Source: Polytrichum commune
Taxonomy: Eukaryota > Streptophyta > Polytrichopsida > Polytrichales > Polytrichaceae
DNA: 64,000 bases
NCBI GenBank assembly: GCA_950295325.1
Contig: OX485808.1
Location: 7,750,501 to 7,814,500, forward strand
Direction of reading: 5' to 3'
Of the stretch, positions 45,689-57,170 are shown piece by piece; the stretch's first letter is position 1; each line of letters starts with the position of its first letter. The notes beneath the pieces are model-generated. The model ran no database searches. It was given only the letters and a program-made list of their open reading frames with translations, and was not told where the DNA came from. The position numbers were made by a program, and so were the translations under genes.

Positions 45689-46409
45689 ATGACTAAGAGA
45701 CAGAAATCGATCCGCGATGCCTACTTTGCAAAGTCCCGAGACTTTGATTCTTCTACGAGTGACAACATCATTTCTATTTACAAACCTAGCACAAATCAAG
45801 CACAACCGCGGGCTTTGTAGGGAGAAAGGTGGCCGCTCAATATACACCAAGGATGGATCAAAAAATTTCAAAGTCAGTGCCTTTACAGACCATTCTCGAT
45901 CAAATGAACACCAAAGGCTTGCTTGGGCCTGCACCATCGGAGAGAAAACCATGGAGAAAGCAATTTTCACTGGTCAGCATGCTTGTGATGAGGCTTTGCA
46001 AACCCTCTTCAAAGCAACGTACTTCACAGGGAAGCAGTTTCTTCCATATTCCAAATTCCCTGCACTCTGTAAATTGTTGATGTCTGTCAATGCTCCTATT
46101 ACAGCTAACATATACCAAGATGAAAAAACTTGCAGTGATTTAATAATCTGTATTTATGTAGTAATAAAAAAAATACTTTCTACGATTCGAAATTCTCCAT
46201 TCTTTGGCATTATGATTGATAAATCTACAGATATTAGTGCCACTGGACATCTTGTTATGTTTGCCACAATTGTAGAGAAGGGTCTGCCCAAAATTGTTTT
46301 CTTAGGGTTGTTATAGTTGGATGGTGGTAAGAAAGATTCGCTTCAATTTTTGACTGTGTCATATCTCAGTTATGGTTGTAGGATTTAGATTTGTGCAAGT
46401 TACTGGCTA

Positions 46410-47845
46410 TGAGGCCAAACCCACCACCCTTAAGCGTCCTAGTCCGGGTGATGATTTTGAGACTCACATGTGTCACACCAAAAGTAGCAACATGAGATAT
46501 AAGTCTCATCTCAATGAACCCCCAACTTCTCTTAAGTCATGATATTTTATTAATGCAATTTTCTTGAGTGGGTATAGCATTGGCCGCCTCAAGGGTCCAT
46601 CCCATAGCCTTAGCTACACATGCTCTTAAGGATTTCCCTCTTGAAACCTTAGTTATGGCCGTTGATTATTCACTAGTGCTCGTCACCTCGCTGAAGCTGT
46701 GACTTGTTGACTCCATGTGATGAGTACACAAGTGTTAAAAAACACTCATCACTCTCATCACTTAGCGTTACATCCTCTTCCGCAATTCTTCGCCATTCAC
46801 TTCCAAGTTCACCCGTCAATGTCATTCCTAACTTTATTAGCCCAACCACCTAATGTCACAGCTGTGGGTATACTCAGTTCCTTAATATCACACATGTGGA
46901 TTCACCCAGCTCCCTAATATCACACATGTGGATACACCCAGCTCCCTAATATTACAACTGTCGATACACCCAGCTCCCTAATATCACAGCTGTGGATACA
47001 CCCAACTCTCTATTATCACAGTTGTGGATACACCCAACTACTGTGGGTACACCCAACTCCATAATATCACAGCTGTGGATACACCCAACTCTCTACTATC
47101 ACAGCTGTGGATATACCCAACTCCCTAATATCACAGCTGTGGATACACCCAACTCTCTACTATCACAGCTGTAAATACACCCAGCTTCCTACCAAATGTT
47201 AAACTTAACTAATCTAACACTATAATCTAAATACTATAATTCTAAATACTATAAACTAACCACTATGAACTAAACACTTGTTTCTAAATGCCTTAAGTTA
47301 AAATGCGACATCTAAACAATGTAAAGCTAATTTCAAGACTAATTGGTTTTGGCTCTTCACCTTGCACATACACATGCACCTATCTTACTCCTCACACACC
47401 CACACTTATAACACATGGGGTGCCAACGGAGCACGAAGGAAAAAAAAAAAAAAAAAGGAGAGTGGAGGTTATATAGTGAGGTGAAAGGGAGTAGGTGAGC
47501 ACCCCCAAGGTTCAAGATAAGCCCTTGTGATCATTTCCTACTTTGTAAGCTCTCATCCTATCCTCTAAGCCCTCGCCTCTTTAAACTAACTACATAGATC
47601 CTAATTTAAACATTTAACCCAAGGAACTACCCTTGGTTCACCACCCACTACGCTCACCTACCTAAGGAATTTCTTCACGTTATTAACTTCTAATAAATCC
47701 ACTCCACACTAATCTAATGCGTAAACATAACTTCATTCAAGCTTCACTCTTTTTATATTTTTGTGAATAATCATAAAACATCAAAACATAACTTCTAATG
47801 GTTTCGAAGGGTTAAAAACACATGTGGGTACCATTTTGGGTTCAC
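46410..47845 (+). mobile_element. Short-TIR element, copy 3 (1.44 kb)
   Basis: Starts TGAGGCCAAACCCACC and ends CCATTTTGGGTTCAC, with target duplication ACTGGCTA (46402-46409) / ACTGGCCT (47846-47853). Insertion is in the hAT-like pseudogene. 3' block CTTCACTCTTTTTATATTTT is shared. Non-coding. Confidence 0.8.
46860..47190. repeat. Minisatellite inside element copy 3
   Basis: About ten units of ~31 bp around TATCACAGCTGTGGATACAC and CCCAACTCCCTAA. ATCACAGCTGTGGAT contains CACAGCTGTG, a perfect 10-bp palindrome. Unlike the minisatellites in the other copies. Confidence 0.85.
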
Positions 47846-48123
47846 ACTGGCCTTTGGTAATGATGGAGCCAACAGCATGGTGGGTTCTCAAACCGGTGTT
47901 TCAACATGACTCCGCAAAGAGGTAAATCCATTTTTCTTAGTTTGTCGTTGTGTCGCTCATCGCATGAATCTTGTTACTTTGGATGCTGCCAAAACACCGG
48001 ATTGTAAGGTTTTTTCCACTGAAATAGATGTTTTGATAAATTTTATTTCAAGTTTTTTTCATAAATCAAGTAAGTAAGAGATTCAGTGAATTTGATTGCC
48101 CTCAATGTCGCATCATAGTGATA

Positions 48124-48810
48124 CACTCTAACCTCCCTGATATCACACCTATGGCAACCAAGGTGTACATGATATTAAGGAGGTTTGTAGGGTTAACATG
48201 GATGTATGATAATAGAGCATTAGTGTGTTGTGTGACATTACGGAATACCACAAAGTCAACATTGCAATAATGACAACGTGATGCATTTGAATGTGTGGTT
48301 TGAATTCTTTGGCGAATTATTTTCATGTCAAAACTTATGTTATATAGGAGGAAAATGTGAGAACAAGGAGGGAGATATAAACTAAGCACATATGTTCCTT
48401 GGGGTTTGGGGATATAAGAGAGGGAGTGACATTATTACGGAGGTTAGGATTTACACTCAACCTCCCCAATATCATGCCTATGGCAACCAAAGTGCACGTG
48501 ATATCAAGGAGTTATGTAATGTTAACATGGATCTATAATGGTAGAGATTTAGTGTAGCATGTGACATTATGGAATAACACAAAGTCAACATTGCAATAAT
48601 GACAATAACTACAATGATGACAACATGGTGCATGCGAGCACGTGGTTTGATTTCTTTGGTAGATTACCATAATGTCAAAAACCATAATATATGGGAGGGA
48701 AATGTGACAACAAGGAGGGAGCTTTAATTTGAGAACATCCATTCGCTAAGGTTTTAGGTCATAAGAGAAGTAGTGACATTAAGAAAGGTGATATTATGAA
48801 GGTTAGGGTG
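48124..48810. mobile_element. Tandem pair of Tc1/mariner-type (TA-flanked) MITEs
   Basis: Unit 1 (48124-~48449) and unit 2 (48454-48810) are diverged copies of each other (shared: CACAAAGTCAACATTGCAAT, TATGGCAACCAA). The pair starts CACTCTAACCTCCCTGATAT and ends ATATTATGAAGGTTAGGGTG; each start and the final end are bordered by TA (48122-48123, 48452-48453, 48811-48812). TA duplication with CACTC ends suggests Tc1/mariner-derived MITEs. Non-coding. Confidence 0.7.
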
Positions 48811-48812
48811 TA

Positions 48813-50319
48813 TTGATGCCCCTAAAATAAGTAAATGCCCATGAATTTAATTTTTTTGATACATAGCAATAGTAGGGTTCACCCAATTTGTATCGTTTCG
48901 AATATTTTTGAAAAATACATGTACAAAACAAGGAGCATAGAGTTTCGACAATGTACATAAGAGACTTTTCTCTCTCACGCATTGGCAACAACCTAAGGTT
49001 GCTATGCCAACTTGAGATGGGTTTATGGAGAATTAGATCATGGTTTAAGGGATCCTTGCTTCCTTCCAAGAGGTGATCGTTGTGGGTGAATAGGTACACA
49101 TTCTAAAGAATACTTTAACATATACTAATTTGGTCTTGAGTTAATCTGAGTAGTACTAACCCAATATATGGAGCCAATGGTCATGTAAAACCCTTTTGAA
49201 ACTTGACAAGAGGAAATTATTGCATATCTTTCACTTCAACAAAAACGTCATAAAGTAGTACGTCACGTAGATGTTGCTTCTCACATGCAATTTGGCAATG
49301 AAACTACCTTCACTCCCCCCCCCCCAAAAAAAATTAAAAATTAAAAATTAAAAATTAGAAAAATATAGTGAAGCACGTTTGAGACTAATCAACCACAAAT
49401 ATATTAGGGAACATGTTTTTAATATGGATGGATGGTCAAGAGGTACAATCAAACACAACAATGTCCTCTTGTTGTGCGAATTGAGCAAATATATGCAACA
49501 TAGATAGAAGGAGTATATCAATTCTCATTATATATTTGATTTAGTCTAGGCATTAAGATTGATGTGCCATGTTGATTAGAGTGCAATATGAAGATAGTGG
49601 GAGGCGACTTGAGCTTCATACCGCAATCCTTCTTGGGCCAAGCTACTACCCCTACAATCGTTGCATAAGACAAACCCTATGAAGAGTCAAGTATTGTGGA
49701 TATTTGGCCCAAGATGGCTCAACCTCTCTTGCTACTACTTAGCGGCCGAGTGAGTCCATAGGTGTGGTTCATGTAGGACGGCGAGAACGACAGCCCACAC
49801 TATTACCGTTTGATGCTACTATATTCGATAAAGTAAAGGCACCACCACCGGCGCAGCAAAGTGACTCAAAGGCCCAACCCCATCTGAATGAAAGGAGTTA
49901 TGCTCGTCCAAAAGGCCAACCATGCTTTATTAACATAACATTGTTCAGATCCATAACAATGTTATGTGGGACCGACAATATTTCATGAAATATTCCCCAC
50001 ATTCAGACTAAATGTGAAGGACAACCATAGATATTTTGTGGAATATCGTCGGTCCCACGGAACATTGTTATGGATCTGAATAAAGTTATGAATAAGTACA
50101 CAGGCAAGTTACTTCAACCTTTGGGAAAGATGCCCACACCCACAACCAATGCTGTGGCCACATGTGGCGATTATTTGGCCACTTTTGGGAGTCAATGGGC
50201 AAAATTATGCGGAGGCTTATTATACTTGAATCTCTATGCAAGTTAAGTTAACTGGAGCCGGGGCCTTTGCATGCCACAGCCATTTGCCAGATTAAAGTAC
50301 GAGGAGATGCCTCATCCAT
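48813..50319. other. Spacer with a ~38-bp inverted repeat at 49946-50078
   Basis: Arms 49946-49983 and 50041-50078 (CAGATCCATAACAATGTTAT... and ...ACATTGTTATGGATCTG) pair with a few mismatches around ~57 bp; probably a small MITE. A short homopolymer C/A tract with AAAATT repeats lies at ~49313-49360. No gene is supported. Confidence 0.45.
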
Positions 50320-50881
50320 GCAATGAACGGGGAGTATCAACTGCTAGTTACAGATGACCTGGTTGAGTTTCAGAAATAACCTGTTGAAATTCAAGACTTT
50401 GGCAAAAATAACGATCATTTTAAAGGAATCTATGGAGTTTACCTCAAGTCAATAAAGAAAAACCAAAAGTTGGCAACATGTAACTAGTTGGACTTGGATT
50501 CCACTAGGATTTTGACCAATTATGTTCAAAAATCTTCCTGGATACTGCTTGTCTCATCGGCTGGGGTGAACCAACCCGTACACTGGTTCTTTGGAGGCAA
50601 GGGTTTAGGCATCCAACAAGGAACGAGTGTATGGGTTGGTTCGCCCAAATTCTGCTTCATCCATGTCCTTGATGAAGCAACCCAACTTGTGGACAATCCA
50701 CCAACCCTCCAATGCCAGGAGAGCATTGGGATCTTTCGGTTTTTCCTTATGAATTTGAGGAATTTTCTCTAGATACTTGAAAATGATTGGTAATTTTCCT
50801 AAAGTCTTGAACTTTGACCGGTTGTTTCTCAGAGGCAACCAATTCATCTATAATTAGCGGTCAGTTCTCCCCGTTCATTGC
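50320..50881. mobile_element. Foldback element with ~145-bp inverted repeats
   Basis: The left arm starts GCAATGAACGGGGAGTATC and the right arm ends CTCCCCGTTCATTGC. The two arms (about 50320-50466 and 50737-50881) are diverged reverse complements across their length (both contain AAGACTTT and CAATCATTTT/CGATCATTTT words). Long TIRs resemble non-autonomous Mutator-like or foldback elements. No target duplication is found with confidence. Confidence 0.55.
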
Positions 50882-52163
50882 AACCCTCTGCTCGTTGCGT
50901 GCAGTTTTGAAATGGCTTCACAACACCTACCCAAGGGGGTGGGAGAGGGAATAATTATTGCATATGAGCATAACTCTCATCCATCCAAGATAAAACTAGA
51001 TCCCTTATACATTGGTGGTTGATTCATCTCCAATGACTTGGACTATACTAGGAAATTTAGTGTTCTCAAAGCTAATTCTATAGTTAAACCAACAAAATTA
51101 AGTAAAACTTGGGTTGCATATTATATTATGGTGTTCATGTTGGGTGAAAGGGAGGTGCACTCGTATCCTATAATTTCCTCTCTCATGAGGGGAATGCAAA
51201 TTGAAAGAGGGGAGGGTTAAAATGTTGATTTCTATTAAGGAATTGGGGGATTGTTAATTTTTAGCTAAATTGATTCCTACATTAGGGTCAAAGACTTTGA
51301 ATTAGTCTAGTGAACTTATATTGGAATGAATCATCTCGAACCTATAGGATGTCAAGTTTTATTATTACCTTGTCAGTAGGTGTTAGGAAACCAAACCGGT
51401 TGTCGGCATGCCATGCATCTTTAACTTGCTCCCCCTCAAGAGGTTAGGTAGTTGGTGCTAAAACCGTTACTCTAAGTGATGAGAATGGATATTGTTATTG
51501 GATTTGAACATGTTTAAATAACTATTGTTAGCAATTGACATGGGATCTAACAAACCAAAGTATATCTTATTCAAATTTTGTATGCAAATGTCATAAATGT
51601 TCAAATATTCATTGGTAAATGACCCAAAACCAAACTGGAGGTTTGATATTTAAGGTGGTGGACATTCTCAAAATCAGTGTGTATTTATTATGCAAGAGTG
51701 TAGGGTATGGATATTGGGTGGGGTGTTGGGTTTTAGGATATGCTACCTTTCCCAATTATTGGAGTGTTATGAACATGTAGTGCATCTTCAAGTTACAAGT
51801 ACTTCTAAAGAGGTAGCGAGGTGATCACCTAAGGTAAGTAAGCCTAAAACAATCTTTGTTGAGTTTGCATTGCTTTTCCTAGAATATTGAACGCGTAATT
51901 AATACAAATTGATTAACATATCCAAGCCAAGGACATAGTCATGTGGCTTGTAAATATTGGAGCTCATATGAGATTTTATTACTATCACTATATTCGCTAA
52001 TTGGAGATTTTGGAAAGTCTCAAAATAAACCTACCTTATACCCGCATCCAGAAGTTCATTGCCAAGGTTTGTATCTTTCCCTTCGTCATTTTTCAGGCTT
52101 CTTTCCTTTTGGTTTGTTTCTTTTTTTCCTTGCTCTTGTTTTTTCATGAAGTTATATTTGCAG
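50882..52163. other. Spacer, with possible upstream exon of the methyltransferase-like locus at ~51945-52064
   Basis: No ParB-like exons are found here, unlike the paralogous gene at 19-28.7 kb. Just before a GTTTGT donor at 52065, one frame reads SLKINLPYTRIQKFIAK, comparable to the end of exon 9 in the paralog (SPLYDDLKSFISK); another frame reads YPHPEVHCQ. Both are weak. Confidence 0.3.
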
Positions 52164-53311
52164 GATGACGCAGGTCGTTCCCGTGTGAACACCTCGACTA
52201 CAACTCACAAGGGCCTCGATCTGCTCTTCGCAGACATTCCCGAGAATTTGCCTGTATCCAACATCTCCACCGATGTTCCTACTTGGAACAAGCTCCATGA
52301 ATCATACTATGAGTGTCTTTTTACATTTGCAAAATCTAACCTCTATGATCATGGTGTCCTTGTCTTTGCCCATTATGCAAGTGCCTTTGTTTCCAAGACT
52401 GTTTTTATTGGGCATACACTTACGATTTCTACGTTGCTGAAGATTAGTTTGGTATGAATGATTTGGACCTCCAATCCCCTATGGTCCCCTCTGGAGTGGT
52501 AAACACCTCTTTGTCTCTTACTACGCTTATGTATTGTGTTTTATTTCACTTCTTCCGAGTCTTATGAAATCGTCTTAATTTTTTCAGACTCAGAAATTCA
52601 ATATCAAGGTTCTTGTTCGTGCTAACTCTGTTCTCAGAGTGCGTGAGGAGGCCATGCAAGAGTATGGTTACAACCTCCAACGAGATGGATGGTTGAATGC
52701 CTTCACCGATGAGAAGAGCCAGACGATGCGCTCTGATGGGATACCTTGGAGAGGTGCTCGTGAAAAACATCATGTTTTCTTCTTTATCCTTCTCGCTACT
52801 CTCACCGACAAGAATGATGTTATTATGGACTGGTAGTGTGGTGTAGATACGCCTTCTTTTTTAACATCATCCTTACTTTGAATTTTCCGTTTTTTTTGCT
52901 TCACTAGTTTCCATACTAACCTTTTAGCTCTCTTTACTTTAGGTGGTTTGATTACAGCATGTCGCTCCCTTGAGCGGCATATTGTGGCCCTTGAGAGTGA
53001 CCCCATCATTTTCAATGCACTCCTACTCTCCATGCACGATCTCCAGCCTGCTCGTACATCTCGCTCAGTTGCCCCACCGTCTACCTCTATTTTTTATCCG
53101 CCTCAGAAAATGACCAAACGTGCATTTGGTTTTCTTTATGCGTAAGTCTTCTTCATATGTTTTGCCATGTTTACCTTCATGTCATTTTCCCATCTTCATG
53201 TGTCATTTTGTTTCTAATCTTTTGTCTTGGGGGTTCAAAGTGCCAGGGGAGAATGCCGTCCTTCGTCGAGGCATGTATTCAAGCCTTTCCAAGACGTTCG
53301 AGCTCCCTTCG

Positions 53312-54268
53312 TGTCGCGCACCTCTCCATGAGGAGTGCCCGAAACACCGTGGGCACAAGGGGAACCCCGGAGTGACACCCGGGACTTGTGGCGCTGTTGG
53401 TGAGAGGGCCCAAGTGATCCTAGTGTGGGCGAGGGCCCCGGGCGTTGGGAACGCCTCCCATCCATAGAGACTAGGAGGTATGAGGGTAAGGCCATAAGCT
53501 ATGCGTAGCTCATGATATGGTGATTCTAGAATGCTCAAGATCAGCTCAATCGGAGGTGTGAACTAAGAGTTATGGCAATTTGAGTGGGGCGCTGGTACAG
53601 TAGTGCCTGGGAGTGATTCCCGGGACTGCCAAGGTTTAAGCAGGCATAATTTCCTCAATACTTGCCTGAATGGGGCAAGTGAGGAGTCCATCGGCATTTA
53701 CGTGAAGCGTAGATGAAGATGGAGTGGTTGCTTGTTAACATCAGACATCATACAAGGAAGTTATGATGGTCTAAAGCTGCTGAGGGCTTCTACGCCCAAC
53801 GGCTAAAGGAAAGTGTACACTTGGCCCCAACTCTTGGTAGAGAAACAAGATGTTTCTTTACGGTGGGGTAGGGGCCTCGCGTAGAGTCCTAGAGGCTTAT
53901 ATGGGTGAGGTGGTGTGGCCTCACCCACCCGAGGCCGAACGTCACGGCCTTCATGGGCTTCGGCCCATTGTGAGGCCATAGTTGCCTAGTATGGTTCGGG
54001 TTGTTGTAGTGTTGGTCCAGCAACGCAATGATCAACATAAAGATTGGACTTCCATGGATGGAAGTCCACATCTAAGAATTGGTTACCGATCAAGGGGTGA
54101 GTCCCAAAATCAAAGTAGGAGGGTTGGTTCCCCTCTTATGAACTAATGGTCCGGGGTAAGAGGAGCTAACCATTAGCATGGCGGTATGCGAAGGGTTAGC
54201 GCTCGTAACCTTTCCTAGAAAATGAAAATTGGCAAGATTGTTAAGGAGGACTAGCAAGGGTTGCGACA
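53312..54268 (+). mobile_element. Solo LTR A (957 bp), Ty3/Gypsy family of the window's right end
   Basis: Starts TGTCGCGCACCTCTCC and ends CAAGGGTTGCGACA (TG...CA). Flanked by the 5-bp duplication CTTCG (53307-53311, 54269-54273). Homologous to LTR B and, reversed, to LTR C. Sits within the last exon of the methyltransferase-like pseudogene. ORFs across it are LTR artefacts. Confidence 0.85.
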
Positions 54269-54311
54269 CTTCGTATGCTGCTGAGCTTGCCAATCTTTTA
54301 GTGGAAGCTCT

Positions 54312-56393
54312 GTGAGCCTAAAATGGTGCCCACATGTGGTGATTAACTCTTCGAAACCAATTTTAGTTTGACTTTGACGTGTTATGATTATTTACAAAAC
54401 ATAAAAAGAGTGAAGTGTGGTGTGGATTTAAGTTTAGGCATTAGAATGTGTTGTGTAGTTATTTCAAGGTTTGATTTCAATAAGAAGATGCCTTGATTAT
54501 GTGAGTAAAGGGTAAGGTGAGGCAAGGTGAGCTCCGCGGGTTAAATGCCCACTTTTGGATCCACCTTGGTAGTTTAGGAAGAAAGAAGTTTGGTGGAAAG
54601 GGATTAGTCCCTACTTTGAAGGTGAAGGTTAAGGGATTGTGATTGGAGGTGCTAATCCTCCCACCCTATCCTCACCTCTCTCTCCCTCTCTCCCTCTTTG
54701 CTACTTAAGGTGTTCTTTCTCTCATTTGCGACTCTCTCCATCAAGCGCTCTCAAGGGGAGCAAGCTCTTAAGAGCTTGAGCACGTGTGGGTGACATTAGT
54801 TTTTAGTAGAGTTGATTAGTTAAGCTCTCTCTCAAGGCCCAAAGTGAGGGAGCTCTTGAGTTTAAGGTTGCATGTAGTGATTAGGTGTTAGTTAATTAAA
54901 GTAGTGTGTTAGATTAGCGCATGATTTAGCATCAAAAGAAAGAAAAGAAAAGAAGAGTTAGGACCTTGATGATGCATGGGAGAGGTTGTATGAAGGGTAG
55001 CCAAGACTAAAGTAGAAGCTGACTGCTGGAGGATTCGGCTGGCCTAAGGCTAACCAGCTTAGTTGCTGGACCAAGGTAGAAGATGACTGCTGGAGGATTC
55101 GGCTGGCCTAAGGCCTAACCAGCTTAATGCTGGACTAAGGGAGGAGCGACTACTGGAGGATCCGGTTGGCCTAAGGCCTAACCAGCTTAGTTGCTGGACC
55201 AAGGTAGAAGCTGACTGCTGGAGGATTCGGCTGGCCTAAGGCCTAACCAGCTTAGTTGCTGGGTTAAGGTAGAAGCTGACTGTTGGAGGATTCGGCTGGC
55301 CTAAGGCTAACCAGCTTAGTTGCTGGACCAAGGTAGAAGATGACTGCTGGAGGATTCGGCTGGCCTAAGGCCTAACCAGCTTAATGCTGGACTAAGGGAG
55401 GAGCGACTACTGGAGGATCCGGTTGGCCTAAGGCCTAACCAGCTTAGTTGCTGGACCAAGGTAGAAGCTGACTGCTGGAGGATTCGGCTGGCCTAAGGCC
55501 TAACCAGCTTAGTTGCTGGGTTAAGGTAGAAGCTGACTGTTGGAGGATTCGGCTGGCCTAAGGCTAACCAGCTTAGTTGCTGGACCAAGGTAGAAGCTGA
55601 CTGCTGGAGGATTCGGCTGGCCTAAGGCCTAACCAGCTTAGTTGCTGGGTTAAGGTAGAAGCTGACTGTTGGAGGATTCAGCTGGCCTAAGGCTAACCAA
55701 CTTAGTTGCTGGAGCAAGGTAGAAGATGACTGCTGGAGGATTCGGTTGGCCTAAGGCCTAACCAGCTTAGTTGCTGGACCAAGGTAGAAGCTGACTGCTG
55801 GAGGATTCGGTTGGGTCCTAGGCCTAACCAGCTTAGTTGCGAGAAGATAATTTGGCTTGGGCCTAAGTTATTTAATTAGTTCTAATTAGTTAAACTACTA
55901 GGGGGGTCGTAGTTAGGACAATCCTCCTAGGATTGATAGACCATAATAGATTATTGCATGCCATCTTGGTTTTGGGTAGAGTTGGATCTACTAGGAAGGT
56001 AGAAGTGTGTGGGACTTTCAAATGTGTGGATGGTTACCCATTGAAGCAAGTGTTTTTAAACACTCGTACCTTTGGTTGGAATATAATACGTGCACAATCA
56101 ATGGGAATTGTGGAGGATCCTAACAAGGACAAGATAAAGGAAGTAAAAATCAAGAAGTCTAGAGGGATCTCTTTAAGGGCATGCGTGGCCAAAGCCGCGG
56201 GTTGGACCCTTGAGAAATCGAATTCTACTACGAGCAACGATGCTCACAATAATAAAGCAAAGGAGTTAAGATGAAGTTAGTGCCTTGAACATGAGAGCCA
56301 TATAGCAATTCATGTTATGGTATTAGGAATTGAAAGTGAGTCTCAAAGCCATCACCCGGACTAGGACGCCTAAGGGTGGTGGATTTGGCCTCA
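54312..56393 (-). mobile_element. Short-TIR element, copy 4 (2.08 kb), reverse orientation
   Basis: On the plus strand reads GTGAGCCTAAAATGGTGCCC ... GTGGATTTGGCCTCA. Target duplication GAAGCTCT (54304-54311) / CAAGCTCC (56394-56401), 6 of 8 identical. Contains a frame at 55933-56274 (112 codons) with protein-like composition (KIKEVKIKKSRGISLRACVA), whose LKACVA-like segment also lies near the 5' ends of copies 1 and 3 as CATGC(C/T)CTTAA. This may be a remnant of an element-encoded protein; too weak to name. Confidence 0.75.
55005..55850. repeat. Minisatellite inside element copy 4 (about 13 units of ~63-66 bp)
   Basis: Units contain GACTGCTGGAGGATTCGG, CTGGCCTAAGGCCTAACC and AGCTTAGTTGCTGGACC. 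A higher-order pattern of units ending in ACCAAGG or GTTAAGG repeats. GGCCTAAGGCC is a short palindrome in each unit. Not shared with copies 1-3. Confidence 0.9.
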
Positions 56394-56504
56394 CAAGCTC
56401 CGTCTCCACCTCCTAGTCGCATCCGACCTTTCAACAACCTAGTATTGGATTTCCTAGATATAGAGGCCGAAGAGGGCGAGGATAGTGATAGACTATCGTG
56501 TTAG

Positions 56505-57058
56505 TCATGGTAGTGCAAGTACTTGACTACGCCTCGTGCATTTGGAAACTCTATCTCATATGTATTGTTTTTTTTAATATATTTTCTAAGTTCATTTGTT
56601 GTATTTCCTTGTGTATTTTGCAAATTCCCATTCAAGTCCTTCTATATATTTTGTTGATGTTTGAGGTCAATTGCTGACGTCAGCCCTAATTTGATATAAA
56701 ACCATTTCAAACCTAGACTATAAGATCTTTGATAACAATTACATTCTTCCACGCCTTTAGGTTCTACTTGTTTCTCAAACTAGGATGCATTATAATCTCC
56801 ACGGAAATGGGGTACCTTTCCAACAAATTTTCCTCACACTATCTATAAATTCCACGGAAATAGGTACACATTGTCCTAAAATTACCCAACAAACTCAAAA
56901 TTCTCCGCTCTCGGCTTTCCGCTCTACGCTCACACTACTAAGTTTCCCCCGGAGCCACCAAGTGAAGATGTTATTGCCACGAATTTGCCCCCAACTCTGC
57001 GTGTCCAATTGGACAATTGTGCCAAGGACAATAAAAGTCGATATGTTTTTGCATATTT
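56505..57058. other. 3' flank of the methyltransferase-like pseudogene
   Basis: AT-rich, no gene. Contains a short duplicated word (CTCCACGGAAATGGGGTACC / TTCCACGGAAATAGGTACAC near 56797 and 56849). Confidence 0.35.
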
Positions 57059-57170
57059 GTGAGCCCAAAATGGTGTGCGTGACATGTGTCTTAGGAGTAA
57101 GGATTGGTAGCTTTTAGGATTTAATGTTTTATGTCAATTATCAAAACATAAAAAATGTGCAAGTTATGAG
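57059..57170 (-). mobile_element. End fragment of the short-TIR element (copy 5, truncated)
   Basis: GTGAGCCCAAAATGGTG begins like copy 4, and a CAAAACATAAAAAATGTGCAAG block follows ~90 bp inside, as in the other copies' 3' ends. I cannot find the opposite end, so this is probably a truncated or diverged copy. Confidence 0.5.

Larger units (their letters stand above)
45689..48080 (+). pseudogene. hAT-like transposase pseudogene (ZNF862/KIAA1586-type), interrupted
   Basis: ATG at 45689 begins MTKRQKSIRDAYFAKS. After a frameshift near 45820 the frame gives FKVSAFTDHSRSNEHQRLAW, then KQFLPYSKFPALCKLLMS, FFGIMIDKSTDISATGHLV and LPKIVFLGLL, the conserved order of hAT-like transposases with a D in IDKSTD. 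A TAG at 46316 and a further TAG near 46380 follow. Copy 3 of the short-TIR element sits at 46410-47845. Beyond it the frame resumes GNDGANSMVGSQTGVST, a TGA (probably from CGA), then LRKEVNPFFLVCRCVAHRMN and ISSFFHKSSK, ending at a stop at ~48076. Clearly dead; useful mainly for dating the insertion. Confidence 0.75.
52164..56504 (+). pseudogene. Methyltransferase-like pseudogene, C-terminal half only (paralog of the giant element's cargo)
   Basis: Exons correspond one-to-one with exons 10-13 of the 19-28.7 kb gene. 52164-52498: GLDLLFADIPENLPVSN (motif IV position, DIPE), then a frameshift and WFGMNDLDLQSP-type sequence with TGG changed to TAG. 52589-52840: IPWRGAREKHHV and NDVIMDW, then TAG at 52834, CG. 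52943-53141: GGLITACRSLERHIVALESD. Last exon from ~53240: KTFELPSYAAELANLL, VEAPSPPPSRIRPFNN, LVLDFLDIEAEEGEDSD, stop 56502-56504. That last exon is broken by a solo LTR (53312-54268) and by element copy 4 (54312-56393); removing both restores one frame. The ParB-like half is not in the window. At least three inactivating changes. Confidence 0.7.

Noticed and set aside
53120-53538. Overlapping ORFs on both strands (repeated at 58774-59064 and 62127-62643)
   Set aside because: They are readings of the GC-rich LTR in its three copies, not genes.
55933-56274. 112-codon ORF as a host gene
   Set aside because: It lies wholly inside element copy 4; at most a degraded element-encoded fragment, mentioned there.
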